Positions 20,690-31,959 of a DNA stretch of 64,000 nt are shown here, piece after piece. The notes below the pieces were generated by a model. It was not told the DNA's origin. It searched no databases and was given only the letters and a program-made list of their open reading frames with translations. The first letter of the stretch is position 1, and every line of letters begins with the position of its first letter. Source of the DNA: Prorocentrum cordatum (Eukaryota; Sar; Dinophyceae; Prorocentrales; Prorocentraceae). The position numbers and the translations under genes are program-made. The DNA is taken from the NCBI GenBank assembly GCA_963575745.1, contig CAUYUJ010018493.1, positions 333,131-397,130 of the forward strand, in the 5' to 3' direction.

Positions 20690-21490
20690 CCGATCCGGCC
20701 GGCGTGTGAGTTTCAAAGACCCTCGGAACAGCCTGGGTTCCAATTCCTGCGCTTCAGCTCTACTGGGGGGTGGGCGCCAGAGTGGCTCTGCCAACGCAGT
20801 GGGGAGAGGGGTGATTCAATTCCCGGGGCGGAATCGGAGCTCCAGCTCACTCCGGGACGGACCCCTCGCCAAGGAAGGCCCCGACATGGGTCAAGAAAGC
20901 CACGAGTCGCCGAACGACCGCTACAAGGCGACCGAGACAATTCCAGAATCTTCCAATATGCCCTCAGAATCCCTGAGAATCCTCCCAAGGAAAACCCAAA
21001 TAAGCAAACTGTGTCCCATTCCCTAAGGGATACGTGCAATTGTAGCACATTCGCCTCTTGGGCCTTCAGAGCGTCGCAAACGCCCCGGAAGAGCCACAAA
21101 ACGGCCCAAGAAACCGCCGAGAAGGCTCCAAAACGGCACAAAAAAGGGTCCAAGATGGCTCAGGAGGCCCTCGGAGAAGCCCAAGAAGAACCCAGGACGG
21201 GCCCAAGAGGTGCCGGAGAGGGCGCCAAAACGGCGGGAAAAGTGCTCAAGACGGCCCAATAAGCTCCCTGCGAACCCCCGGAGGCCCCCAAGAGGCTTAA
21301 TAAGGCCCCAACAGGCTTCCAAGTGGCCCCGAAGAGGCCCCATAAACGTCCCGAGCAGGGCCCAAATAGCTTCAAAACCTGCATCCAAAACGCCTTCGAG
21401 AGGCCCTGGAACTGCCTCCAAAACTGCCCCAAAAAAGCCCCCAAACAGGTCCCAATGCTTCCGCAGCGCTTACGTTTGAACACAAGCGCT
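20690..21490. mobile_element. Dispersed repeat family R2, copy 1
   Basis: Shares a left block with 30,534-31,440: GTGTGAGTTTCAAAG, TTCAGCTCT(A/G)CTGGGGGG, and GGAGCTCCAGCTCACTCCGG followed by CCCCTCGCC. After this comes a long degenerate run of CCCAAGANGGCCC motifs, and a shared right end CTTACG(T/G)TTGAACA near 21,470. The minus strand reads as Trp/Gly/Leu-rich low complexity, which is not a gene. The ends suggest a non-autonomous element of about 0.8-0.9 kb. Confidence 0.6.
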
Positions 21491-21499
21491 GCAATACAA

Positions 21500-22150
21500 C
21501 AGGTTTCCCCACGTTTTCACATCTCCCACAAGGGCCCACAGAGGAACGCGCGAAGGCCCCAGAGATTCCAAACGCGCCGTGGTTCCCAGCGGGGACCGGC
21601 GATGCACGAGGCTCCACAACAAAAGCTGTGACGCAAACGGCTCTACTCTAGCACGCAACTTTTCAGAGAGTGCGGCAAACCGGCGAGGCGTCAACCCAAA
21701 GATGGTCAACACCTGGGCCCAAAGAGGCTTTCCAAAAACCGCCGACCATCTCCAACAACCGCCAGCAATCTCCTCATACTCGTCATGCTCCTCCTTCTCC
21801 CCTCCCCCTCTTCCGCTTCACGTTTCCTCCGGTTCCTCCTCATCATCAACATCCTGCTTCTCCTGCCCCTCCCCCGCCGCCCCCCTCCACTTCATCATGA
21901 TCCTCCTCCTACTCCGCCTCCTCCTCCTCCTCGTCCTACTCCGTCGCCACAATTCCCAATCCCCATCATCATCCTCCCCGCTCGCCGTCGTCGCCGGTCA
22001 TGACCGCCATCGCGCGCTTCCGGCAGGAACGGAAGCGCCCCGGATCGGCGGCGCTGGCTGGAGGCCACGACAATGAGGATGCGGAAAGACGGCATTGCGC
22101 GACCTCGTCCTCGTTCTCGTCCCCCGTTTTTTTCCTCCTCCTGCCCCCCC
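21500..22150. other. Unassigned, becoming pyrimidine-rich
   Basis: CTC/TCC-rich from about 21,785. No gene seen. Confidence 0.45.
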
Positions 22151-22151
22151 T

Positions 22152-22152
<1 letters not shown>

Positions 22153-22221
<69 letters not shown>

Positions 22222-22262
22222 CCATCATCATCATCACCCTCATCATCATCATTATCCAACTC
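22153..22262. repeat. (TCA)n microsatellite
   Basis: About 35 TCA triplets with a few ACC interruptions. Encodes poly-Ser, poly-His, poly-Ile or poly-Asp depending on frame. Confidence 0.95.
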
Positions 22263-22264
22263 AT

Positions 22265-23155
22265 CATTTTCTTATTCCTCCTCTTTCTCGTCCTCCTCCT
22301 CCCCTTCCTCCTCCCCCTCCTCCTCATAACTCGTCGTCCTCGCCGCGCTATTGATCGCGTGCCCTTCCCATTTCTTGTCTGCTCTCCTCTGTCTGCTCTT
22401 CCCCATTCCCGACGCAAGCTGCCGACCAGCCCTGGCGGGCCGGGCCCCTGACCTCGCGCGGAAATGCGCTTGGGAAGACCGCCAGATTCGGAAACGTGTT
22501 TGTGGTGGAGCAGTGCGATTCTGCGCGCGCAAGATGTTGAATGCTTCGGGCCGTGGCGCGTCATGCGCCGCGCTACATCATGGCGCGTTCAACAGCGCGC
22601 CATCTCGCCTGCGCGTCACCGTGAATTTCGCCCGTAATCAAATACGTGATAGGCCCTGACCTGCTGACGCCTCCGAGCGCCGGCTCGAAGGCGACCCGGG
22701 ATGGCCGCGCGGGCGGCCGACATGGTGGATCGAGAGCAAAGCAAGCAACAGAAAGCATAAATCATACAATCTAGTGCAACAGTAGGCGAGAGCAGGGAGT
22801 TTAAGGCGCTGGCCTGCCAGAGAGGGGGGAGGAGTGGACCACAAATAGGATCCCCAGCTCATAGGCCGATGAGGGAGGGTACCACGTAGATACTCAACGG
22901 TGCTCGGGCACTTGACATGATGATCCATTCTATCCGCAACCAGATTCGCACATCCGAATACACAGGGGTCAGATCTGTTGGCGATATCTCCTCGTCGTGT
23001 TCCATCTATTGCAAAGTCTCAAGTGCCGAAGTGTGCATGAAGGGCGGCAACGTTTCCCGACAGTGATCAGCCTACTCGCACAACGTTCAATATCCCCATT
23101 TGAGGCCTCAGGGCTCAACATCAAGACCCTCGGAGTAAGAATGGTGCGAGCAGAC
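22265..23155. other. Unassigned sequence
   Basis: CTC-rich until 22,325, then mixed. A small hairpin ATGGCGCG-TTCAACAG-CGCGCCAT lies at about 22,579-22,603. No gene seen. Confidence 0.45.
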
Positions 23156-23159
23156 GACC

Positions 23160-23800
23160 TCAGGATGAGGGGCTTCGGGAGGCGTTAAGCTTTCTCTGAG
23201 TGGCCCTACGGTTGCGGTAATCGATGGAGCCAAAAATGGCCCCGTGGGTCTTCAGGGCCCTGTCGCCGTCATCAATGCGTTGCCGAAATCCACCCGCCAG
23301 GCGTTGGAAGGACTCTGAATGGGCAGCACAGCGAAGCATAGCGGCTTTGACCACTACCGCGAGCGAGCGGCGCTCACTCTTCATCCCAACGAAGGTGGCC
23401 TGTAACAAGGGCGTGGGGGGAATGCTGCGCCCGGGAGCCCATGCGATCAATTCCCGTGATTCTGGCTCTTGTGCCGGCGCCCCCTTCGAGGCTTCATGAC
23501 ATTGGCCAGCGCGTGAGCAGACAGAGCTCGCAAACTTATTGTAGCCAGAAAGGGATGTCGCGAGACCGGTTGCTAGAGCTTTGAACTCGCCGCCGCGAGT
23601 GCAGAGCTTTTGGCCGACCCGCCCCCAGGCAATATCAGGAGCAGAGCCCCCCAATTCCACCCCGAGATGCAACCCGTGCCGGCCCATCTGCCACCCCGAG
23701 ATATCTAAGCCAACTGCCATGCTCTCCCGCGCTGCGCGCAGAAAGCTGAACGGCCTGGGAATGACAAGCCTGCGCTTCGGATAGTTGAGGGCGAGCCTCG
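23160..23800 (-). pseudogene. Reverse transcriptase C-terminal (thumb) remnant of LINE remnant A
   Basis: The minus-strand frame of about 186 codons contains a GVELGGSAPDIAW segment, then a long helical stretch and RSLAVVVKAAMLRC. This resembles the region after the RT core in dinoflagellate LINE-like proteins, where the thumb helices and a conserved connector follow. Just upstream, 23,720-23,790 can be read in another frame as LNYPKRRLVIPRPFSFLRAA, like the GLxLNxxKTxxxP block of RT motif D. The RT core expected between here and 24,890 is missing or displaced by inserted sequence. It belongs with the RT fragment at 24,896-25,453, same strand and order. Family assignment is from memory of similar proteins, without a search. 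Confidence 0.5.
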
Positions 23801-24183
23801 AACGGGGCGCAGCTGCAACTTATATTGAAACAACTTGCAGCAGAACACGAGGCGGGTCTTCGGCGGCAGTGGTGGAGTCGTCAGCAGGTGCTGTTGGGGA
23901 CACTGGCAATGCAGTACTGAGGTGAGCACTGGCGCGAAGCATGGGATCGACATCGAAAACGAATCGGAGGCCTCTCGGAGGATCCCCTTGATTTACCCCA
24001 CGGAGCGCCCAGAGACCGCCGACGTCGCATCCGCGAGTGCAGATGCTACACCATGAGTGCTTATATCAGCCTCTGCTACACTTGATGAAACAGGAGGGGA
24101 AACTCCAGCGCTGCAGAACCATGAAGAGCCAGGGGTGGAACACGGATGGGCGGCGCTCTTCATGTCAAAGAGTGCGCCACCAG

Positions 24184-24399
24184 ATTTGGACGCCCGAAAT
24201 GGGCACGGACAGAATGGGCACTATGCCCAACAACAAATGTTGTCCCAAGCCAACAGGGGCCGCTGTTGGGCAGGCGGCCTTCTGTCTCGAATGGACACAG
24301 GCCGCGGCGGCGTGGACAGCGAATCCTGCTCAAAATGGACAGGAATTGTTGTTGGGCATTGTACCCATTCTTTCAGTGCCCATTTCGGGCGTCCAAAGC
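24184..24399. mobile_element. Foldback element family F3, inserted in LINE remnant A
   Basis: Arms of about 55 bases face each other. The left arm (24,185-24,240) begins TTTGGACGCCCGAAATGGGC and the right arm is its inverse, ending GCCCATTTCGGGCGTCCAAA at 24,399. Both arms continue with matching GAATGGG and TGCCCAACAACAA blocks. The interior CGCTGTTGGGCAGGCG is shared with 44,750-44,905. It lies between the two RT fragments, consistent with insertion into the element. Confidence 0.75.
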
Positions 24400-24544
24400 A
24401 GAGACTTGCGAATCATCTAATGATTGCCACATTATCCTCCCATCAAGATCAATCGTATTGTCAGCTGGTGACCTGCCTCCAGTCAATCCCCGTTGAGTAT
24501 CGTCTAGCTTGTCCTCATAGAGGCCTCCTGGATGGGGTCGGTGT

Positions 24545-24712
24545 AGATGGGGTCGGAGGATCACACCGCATCGGGGATGCATCGGCGACGCATCGGGGAT
24601 GCACCGTCGATGCACCGGCGACGTCGGCGGTGCATCGTCGGCGTCGACGCGAAGCTAATCGAGCTGCACATCGAGCCGCGTCGCCGATGTATCGGCGATG
24701 CGGCGCGATCCT
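24545..24712. repeat. GATGCATCGGCGAC motif cluster
   Basis: Eight or more close variants (GGGATGCATCGGCGAC, GATGCACCGGCGACG, GATGTATCGGCGATG) in both orientations. A single copy lies at 3,225-3,250. No coding signal. Confidence 0.6.
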
Positions 24713-24895
24713 CCAGGCCCATGTATTCCGACCCCATCTTGGAGGCCTAGACCTCGGCAACCTGCATGGTAAGATAAGAGATATGGGGTATATCTGATCC
24801 TGTTGTCAGTGTCGCTAAAAGCAAGCGGTCGAGCGTCGCCGCAAGCCTCGGCAGCTGCACCAGGGGCGCGCGCTCCTTTGGGAAGGAAGCGGAGC

Positions 24896-25453
24896 TTAGA
24901 AGTTAAACTCTGGCGACAGCAGCTGGCAATCCATGCGGAACAAGTAATGGCCCCGCAACGCCTGCTTGATCAGCGGGCGCGGGCGCTGCCAGGCACTGTT
25001 GGGCATGCCATCGGGTCCTGGGCTAGAATCAACCTTGGACTTAACAACGTACTCAAATAGGTCCTCAGAGACAATCCGCGGAAAACCTTGGCGGGCGGCG
25101 CTGGCGAATTGGCACGGGTCGTTTGGGGGGGGGCGGGGTGAGCTCCAAGAACCTGGTGGCGGCGGGCAGGTTGGGGTCGCCCCCGGAGAAAACCTGGCCC
25201 CAGAAATCAGAAAGCTCTTGACCCATGGCGGAATCCTGGGAGATCCCATTACCCTGGCCACCCAGAATGGCCGATAAAAGTGCATTCGGGCGGTTGGCTG
25301 CCCAAGCTTTCGAAAGACGCCGGATCCTCGCGAAGTGCCGCTCCTCGCGGTTGCCGGAGACCTCGCGGGCAGCGATGCCGCGCTCTCCGGCGACAAGTAC
25401 TCGCCTAGAAAAGCTCGCCCACGCGCGCGCAGAGACAAGGGCGATCGGGCCAT
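24896..25453 (-). pseudogene. Reverse transcriptase N-terminal remnant of LINE remnant A
   Basis: The minus frame contains VKSKVDSSPGPDGMPNSAW at about 24,985-25,040. This is the conserved block before RT motif A in non-LTR elements (xxxxPGPDG(I/L/M)). Upstream residues are basic and helical, with VFRKLGQPTARM. The frame ends at 24,896 without reaching motif A, so the copy is dead. It lies in order behind the endonuclease remnant and ahead of the thumb remnant at 23.2-23.8 kb. Confidence 0.65.
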
Positions 25454-25802
25454 TCATTCCGCCGAGCACAATAATATTTGCCAAGTGTTGGACATGCGCG
25501 AATAACGGCACGCACCGCGGAAAGGAGATGCTTGAGTAGAGGGGGGGCAGGAGTCAGGGCGATGGCGAGCAGGTAGGGCGCGCGCAGCGCAAAACAATTA
25601 ATAGACCACGCGAGCTTCTCATCGCCGGCGCCCGCGCCGCCGCGAAGAATGTCGAATTAGACCTGAGTAGCAGAATTATGCATGATACTGTAAATGTCGA
25701 GTTGTCTTTGGTCAGGGTCCTCGGATAGATCGGCGGAAAGATGCGTCAAACCGTGGGCGCTCGGCGATCCAAGGTGGAATGGGCGGGCGGCGTCGGCCTG
25801 GA

Positions 25803-26011
25803 TCAAGACGCTGAAGACAGAGAAAAAAGGGGGTCGTGATCTGAGGGCTTCTTGAAATCCGTTGGAGGCCACATGGCGCCACTTTCAGGTGCTACATCTA
25901 GCAAGCCAATAGTCGGCATGGCATGTCTGCGCGCATGCGATCGGCGCGCGCCGAAGAAGACCTCGCTCCTCCTCGCGCGATGGGCGTGGCAAGCCGGTGC
26001 GATCTCTAGTG

Positions 26012-26042
<31 letters not shown>

Positions 26043-26600
26043 GCTGCCGAAACTCAATGGCAAAACGAGTTGGGGCAGATCTCTCTGCTGCCTCCAGCGC
26101 AGAGTAGCGATCGCCGCCAGCTTCAAGACAGTTAACCGCCGAAGAGAAAAATAGTCGTGGTCTCTGCCGACCACATCGCGCGCTTCACTCGTCGGAATAG
26201 GGCTATGAGTTCTGGGTGAGGGAGACCAGGAGCGACATGGATGTGGATGCTTTGGAAGGAAGCATGCGGACCATGCAATCCAAGAGATGCGAATCTCCCC
26301 TTCGCAAGCTCCCAGAAGGCTTCACCCTCGAACTGACTGAGGAGTGGTTGGCGAACGCAGGTGACAACTCCGCCGGCGCCTGGGGCATCGCAGAAGCTGC
26401 CGAAATGGGCGTGGCTCTTGAGATTTCCTTCTTGTGTGTGAAGGTCGCCGCTCGTGCCGCGTGCCCCCTGCGCTCGTGCAATGTCGCGCGCGCGTCAAGT
26501 TCCCCGCGCGTTGACGCGCGCGTTGCTGAGTAGCATGTCTCACCCATAGAGACCCCGACACGGCATGCGCATTCCACGTCACAATCGAGAACTTCTGCAC
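25803..26600 (-). pseudogene. Endonuclease/exonuclease/phosphatase (EEP) domain remnant of LINE remnant A
   Basis: Begins on the minus strand with MQKFSIVTWNAHAV at 26,600, matching the first EEP strand with its catalytic Asn (TWNxxxx). It ends with SDHDPLFSLSS at about 25,845-25,810, matching the final SDHxP catalytic block. The sequence between is broken across frames by indels and by a run of 29 Gs at 26,013-26,041. The first and last motifs and the spacing of about 250 codons fit the family. This domain would have nicked target DNA for target-primed reverse transcription. A short hairpin (GCGCGCGTCAA/TTGACGCGCGC) lies inside at about 26,487-26,522. Confidence 0.65.
26013..26041. repeat. 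Homopolymer of 29 G
   Basis: An uninterrupted G run within the endonuclease remnant; it destroys the reading frame. Length may be unreliable in the assembly. Confidence 0.9.
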
Positions 26601-26615
26601 AAGGACGCATGGGGA

Positions 26616-27866
26616 TCATCCTCCACCACCAGAGTCGGAGCTGGAGTCGCAACTGGAGTCGGAGGAGGAAGAGGGAGAGGGCGAGGCGCGACTGTACACA
26701 GGCACAGCACCAAGATAATTATACACTGCCTTAACTGACTGCGAGGCTCCCTGCCGCGACATGTCAACGTATTCCCCCTCGCGAGCGGCCTCAGACTCAA
26801 TCGGATTCATGATGTCGTCTCGGCGGGCCCCCCACTCGGCGAGCTCCCCCCTCGATGTTGGGCTCGAAGACGAAGTGATCCTCGCCGCTGCGGATGTTGA
26901 CAGCTTTGGCCGAGATGAGGCTCCACGCATCTGCGTCTGTCTTCAATTGCATCACTCCTCTGAATCCGTCGACTCCAAGCTGACACCCGGCTGACAATTT
27001 ATGGAATTTCCGGAGCAAATCTCGCACTGGATGGTACAGCTTGTGGAAAGCTATCGTCTTGTTGTGAAATGGCAGAATCGGTCCGCGCGAATCCCACGGG
27101 CATGCTGAGCTTTGGTTCTGGGGTCAGCCCATGGGATGCCAACGCGCTTAGCTTGTTTCTGGAACTGGGCTACCTCCTCTTCGTTGGGGAAGCTGATATG
27201 GTAGCCTTGGGCCACCGCGAAAAACGTCGGCACGGCATTGACAAGGAACTGTGGGCAGCTACGCTGCATCGAATCGACATGTTCATGGCGAACCATATCC
27301 AATATGTAGAAAGCAGAAAATCCACCCAAATAATAACCACCCCGACACTCGAAACCGTTTAGTAAACGCACCGAAAAATGGAACCAAACAGGGCAATCTT
27401 GTTTAGTAAACGCCCAAGGCCGGCTAGTAAGCGCAAGTTGTCCGGTCCGGGTAATATATCCTCCCTTGAAAATGGGCCGAAGGAAGTGCCCTACGACCTT
27501 CAGGCACGGATCTTCACCAGTGTCGTCCTCCCCTCGGCGACGCTTGGTGTCCATGGAGTTGCCATGCTTCGTCGCCCACGGACTTGCCGAACTCGAAGGT
27601 GCTGGCGCCGTCGATAAAAGTGATATCTCCTTCAGCACGCGGGTCTCGTCCTGGATTTTCTTCGGGAACACGGACACTTCAGCCAGCTGCGCACTGATGG
27701 ATGTGATGTGCATCTCCGGATGCCCCACATGCGAAGAAAGAGTCTGCACATTCACCTCGACTGAGCAAAACCGGGCTTCCAGCTGCGTTTGGATGGAGTT
27801 ATTGCAGTCGGCAACTGATGCCCGGATGACGGACGTGAGCTGGGCGATGATCGCTCCCTCCGACAT
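26616..27866 (-). pseudogene. ORF1-type protein of LINE remnant A, frameshifted
   Basis: The first frame is 271 codons from an ATG at 27,866 (context GCCGCCATGT), 142 bases after the spliced-leader relic. Residues 1-75 look like a coiled coil. A basic patch (DTKRRRGEDD) follows, then a folded region from about residue 120 ending in FPNEEEVAQFQKQ and a DPRTKAQHARGIRADR block. I associate that C-terminal part with the RRM-like ORF1 domain of dinoflagellate LINE elements, from memory. The frame breaks at 27,051. The reading continues in other frames (DLLRKFHKLSAGCQLGVDGF at about 27,015, then EGEYVDMSRQGASQSV) to a Ser/Asp/Gly-rich tail near 26,616. It precedes the endonuclease and probably bound element RNA. 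Confidence 0.55.
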
Positions 27867-28008
27867 GGCGGCGGCGCCACGGGAGCGACTCCCAATTCAC
27901 AACTCGGATGTGTGTGTCCGCTCGGGCTCGCACTCGAATCGCCCGCTGAAGCGAGCTGCCGCACTCGAGGCAGAATGGGGAAGGCGTCCCACGCTACCGT
28001 TGTTGGCG

Positions 28009-28029
28009 CTTGAACCAAAACGGCTACGG
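28009..28029 (-). other. Dinoflagellate spliced-leader (DinoSL) relic 2
   Basis: Matches the canonical leader at 19 of 21 bases on the minus strand. The differences are A to G at leader position 9, shared with relic 1, and C to T at position 16. It sits 142 bases upstream of the ORF1 start codon of LINE remnant A, exactly where the 5' end of a trans-spliced mRNA should be. Confidence 0.8.
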
Positions 28030-28080
28030 AGAGGAGGATGAGGAGAAGGAGGAGGAGGAGGAGGAGGAGGAGGAGGAGGC
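28030..28080. repeat. (GAG)n microsatellite abutting the leader relic
   Basis: In transcript sense this is a CTC tract ending CTCCTCATCCTCCTCT directly before the leader, the same arrangement as at relic 1. Confidence 0.9.
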
Positions 28081-28084
28081 AGGG

Positions 28085-29095
28085 CCCCAAGACACGAGAG
28101 GGCGGTCAAGGGCAAGATACGAGACGGATGCCCGCCAGGGAGCAAGAGCGTCGAAGGAAGTCCGCCGCCTCTCCGGGAGGCTTTCGGTGTACCCGAAATC
28201 TTGACTGAGAAGAGGCGCTGGGAGCCAGCGAGGAGCCTCCTCTTCGCGGCCATGGAGGCGCGAGTGGGGGCGCTCGCTCCCCCCCCCGCGGGCCGACGTC
28301 TCGATGTGCGCGCCGCACTGGCCGCAACCGAAGCCGTCGCTCGGCGCCTGCGCCGCGGAGCGTGCAAGGGGGCGCGGGACCCTCCAGTGTCGCTGGGCAA
28401 AAAAAAAGGAAAGTCGAGGACGTCGAGGAGGAAGGGGGGACACGGAGGAGGTGAGCACGAGGAGGAGGAGGAGGAGGACGAGGAGGAGGCGGTGAGCACG
28501 AGGAAGAGGACCAGGAGGAGGGGGGGAGTATGAAGATCTAAGCTTGCCGAACATCCAGAAGCAGGACGGGGGGCTGGGGGAGCAGGAACGCCGGCCGCGC
28601 AGACACGTGACGGCCTCCCTTCGGAGCCAGAGGGGCTCGAAATTGTTTAGCAGAAGTGTCCCTCTTCGGTGCGACTTGGAGAGCGGGAGGACGACCACGA
28701 CGACGCCGACGACTCTTACCATGACAACGACGACAGCGGCGCCGGTCGCGGCGACGACCACTCTATCGGCACCGGGGACTCTTACAACGATAAGGGGGGT
28801 TTGGTCAACAGTCGCAGGCTTATCCCTCCCCCCAAGATGGGCAAAGGCAGAAGGCGACGACAGGTTCGGGGGTGCGTCCATAGAAGCCGAGGGGATCCTT
28901 AAGATGGGCATCGACACGAGGTGATGTGCATCATAGAGATAGGGGTACCCGTCGGTCGGAAGATGCAGGTAGGTGTTGGAAGTAGACTGGGTTTCCGCCC
29001 GCCCCCCAAAGAAGAAGGCACAAGTGGAACCACTCGATCGCTGAAGTAGGAAGGCGCCTGAAGCAGATTGGGCCCCGAAGCTCCAAACATACCCA
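28085..29095. other. Unassigned GC-rich sequence with GAG and GAC runs
   Basis: GAG repeats at 28,455-28,530 and GAC/ACGACGAC at 28,690-28,740. Long minus-strand frames here owe their length to composition. No motif recognised. Confidence 0.45.
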
Positions 29096-29099
29096 ATTT

Positions 29100-30055
29100 C
29101 AAACGACCGACGGGTACGGGAACGCTTCTGGCTGGCGAGGGGGGCGGCGGGAGGCGGGGCTCCCACTGCCGCTCCCCCGCCCCCCTCCTCCGCCGCTCGG
29201 CGGGGGAATGGGCGGCGGGCTGCCGGAAGGGGCAGCGGGCCCCTGCTGCCGCTGGGGCGTTGGGGGGGGATCAGCGGAACGGAGGGGACGGCGAGGAGAA
29301 GGGGAGGGGGAGGGGGAGGGGGAGGGAGGGGGGGGAGGAAGGGACAGGATAAGGGACTCACGGATGCGGCGGGGCGAGTCTCCGACGGTACGGGCGGGAT
29401 CCCTACACAACTGGCGATTTACCAACAGTCGAGACCACCAGGACAAGTGATAGCCCAAACGAAGCGGGTGAGCTTGCAACTCATGAAATGCATACTGTCA
29501 TCGCAAATTCGGAACACTGGGTGACTCTCTTACAGGGATTGCAATCGATTCCTGCTGTCATGTATACATTGTTGAACACGTCGTGCGCCCTCGGCCAAGG
29601 ACCCTGATGGATTCCGCAGCAGCCCCCAGGGCGTGCTCAGCAGAGCATTTCAAGGGATCCAAAGTGACTTCTCTGAGTTATCTCAAGGCCCTCTACGAAT
29701 TCAGTGGGATCCCCTAGGGTTCCTAGCGATTCCTTCGAATTCCGCATGGTCCCTATTGGTGGTTCAAGGTTCCCCAGGATCCTGTGAAGATTGCTATAGA
29801 CCCTGGCCTCAGGTTTGTCCAGGTGTCTTGAAGGATCAGCTGGGCTTACTGAGACCTACTCTAGACTTCCCGAGGGACCCTCCGACTGAGGAACATCGGC
29901 ATGACTTTCGGATTCATCCAGGATTCGGACGCGATGCTGCAATACTCCTCTGGGGTTGAGGTTTCCCCATGAGCCCTCTATGCGTCCTAGGTTCCCTTAG
30001 ACATCCCAGAACATTCATTACTAATCCTCTCAAGTCCGCTGGGGTCTCACAAGAA
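29100..30055. other. Unassigned; G-rich GGGGAG run then mixed sequence
   Basis: A GGGGA(G) repeat at 29,299-29,340 could form G-quadruplexes on the plus strand. 29,620-29,960 has many CCTNNGGNTTCC-like words without a clear period. No gene seen. Confidence 0.4.
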
Positions 30056-30059
30056 CATA

Positions 30060-30322
30060 ACCATCGCCGTTGGTATATCCTCCGTGAGTTGGTATCTCAC
30101 TTGTCCGGTTGTGGCCCGCATGCTTCTCACTCAGGGGTGGACGGTGTTGGCGACGGGACGGAGGGAACAGGAGGGCATAGAGCTTTGCTCTCCATCGCCT
30201 CTGTTCCTCCCCTCATTCTTATCCTCTTCCCCCGCCCACTTCCCGTCAGAACTCCGCTTTCACCAAGTAGTTCCTTCTCCCCTTTCACCACCACCATGTC
30301 CTCCACCTCCTCCCCAGTATGG
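30060..30322 (+). repeat. Left arm of a long inverted repeat (R3)
   Basis: From AACCATCGCCGTTGG to CCTCCACCTCCTCC this matches, in inverse orientation, 31,960-32,225. Shared blocks include GGACGGTGTTGGCGACGGGA followed by CGGAGGGAA, and TCACNAAGTAGTT(C/T). Identity is roughly 75-80% by eye. Confidence 0.7.
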
Positions 30323-30533
30323 AGTTGAATATTTTGGTGGCACGGACCACGCCGTCCCAATGTGCCATGGACAATGCCCCGAACATGCGTCGCAACGGTG
30401 CGGCCGCAACCGCAGAGTGTCATTCGCTAGTGCCAGGCAACCTCGGATGCGATGACTGATCGCCTGCACGGCCACGTCTGCGCAACGGAGCATGGCCAAC
30501 CGGTAGAAGAAATCTGACAACATGATCAATTAC

Positions 30534-31440
30534 GCCGATCCAGCGTGTGAGTTTCAAAGGCCCTCAGATATAGCCTGAGCCTCAGTTCTTGAGGTTCAGC
30601 TCTGCTGGGGGGGCGGGTGCCGGGGTGGGGGGTGGTTCCGAATCAATTTTGGTGGCGAAATCGGAGCTCCAGCTCACTCCGGGTCGGCCCCTCGCCCCGG
30701 AGAGCTCGAACGCGGGCTCCTAAAAACCCAGCGGCCGCCCAGACGGCCCAAGAGGGCCCTGAGTGGCGGAAACATCGCTCCAAGACACTCAATCTGTTCC
30801 TCAGACGGCTCCAGAAGCCTCCAACGTGCCCTCCCGACACCTCCTGAGAGTGCCCAAAGACGGAAAATCCGTCCCACTCCCTTCGGACAACTTTTTTTTT
30901 CATTTTCGCTTCTTCGGCCTCCGCAGTGTCCACCACGGCCCAAGAGACCCCCAAAACAGGCCAGAGGCTCTCAAGAGGGCCCCAAGTTGGCCCAAGAAGG
31001 GCCCAAGACGGCCCAGGAGGCCCCCAAGACAGCCCAAGCGGGCCCCAGGACGGGCCCAAGAAGCGCCCAAGAGAGCTCCATGACGGCCCCATAAGGGCCC
31101 AAGACGGCCCAAGAGGTGCCCAGGAGGCACCAAAATGGCCCCAGGAGTCCCCAAAAAACCCTGAGAGGCTCCAAGTGGCCCTCAAGAGACCCCCAAAAGG
31201 CGGCCAAAAGGGCTCCCGAAGGCATAACAATGACCTCCTACACACCCCCAGGAGGCCTCCAGGATACCTCCTGCATGAAAAACCCAAGAAGGCCCCCAAG
31301 AGGCTCAACAATCGGTCCAAGACGCCCTCCCAGGAGGCCTCGAAGATGCGTCGTAGAGGCCCCTCAAGAAGCCCACGCAATGCCTTCAAGCTGCTTCCAA
31401 ACCACTTACGGTTGAACAAACGCGCTGGGGCGAAAGCGTC
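30534..31440. mobile_element. Dispersed repeat family R2, copy 2
   Basis: Left block GTGTGAGTTTCAAAGG, GGAGCTCCAGCTCACTCCGG and CCCCTCGCCCC, a degenerate CCCAAGANGGCCC interior and a right end ACTTACGGTTGAACAAACGC, matching copy 1 at 20,690-21,490. It lies between the inverted arms R3. Confidence 0.6.
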
Positions 31441-31444
31441 CTTC

Positions 31445-31955
31445 TGACAGCTGGATCGCCCCGGATCGGCGGCACCGGCCGGAGGCCTCTACAATAGACG
31501 TCTCTCCTCCGTGCAGCTCGCTCGAGACCCTACACCGTTCGCTTCACACGAAAATTTCTAGCTGCTGGCGGAAAGCATTTGGCACACGGTGGGGTCCCAA
31601 CACAATGCGGCGAAAGACACGTGCCAAGCAACCGCCACCAGCCCACCATCCACCCGTCCCGAGGGTACCTCTGCTTTAATGGCATCACGATTGGTCGGCG
31701 CAATGGGGTTTGGCGAAGAATCGTGGCCTGAATGAGGACCACGAAGGTCAGATCGCGTCGGAGTGAGTGTCGTCGGTGCAGCAAGCCACCAAGGCGATGA
31801 TAGAGCTCGCATGCGCTGCCGCGTCGTTGCAGCAAGACAAACACGTGGCGATAATATGTGCGAGTGATGAGAAATCAAGACAAGCACACGACGGTTGATT
31901 AGATGTGCGAGGGATTAGGGTCCATGGCCGAGGGTGCATTCAGCAATCTTCAGAG
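31445..31955. other. Unassigned sequence
   Basis: No repeats or motifs recognised. Minus-strand frames of about 100 codons look like chance. Confidence 0.4.
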
Positions 31956-31959
31956 GACC

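Noticed and set aside
21023-21483. Trp/Gly/Leu-rich membrane-like proteins in the R2 elements
   Set aside because: Low-complexity translation of CCCAAGANGGCCC repeats; present in several frames.
23226-23245. GAGCCAAAAATGGCC, leader-like
   Set aside because: Inside the RT thumb remnant, the match is short with an extra A; better explained as coding sequence.
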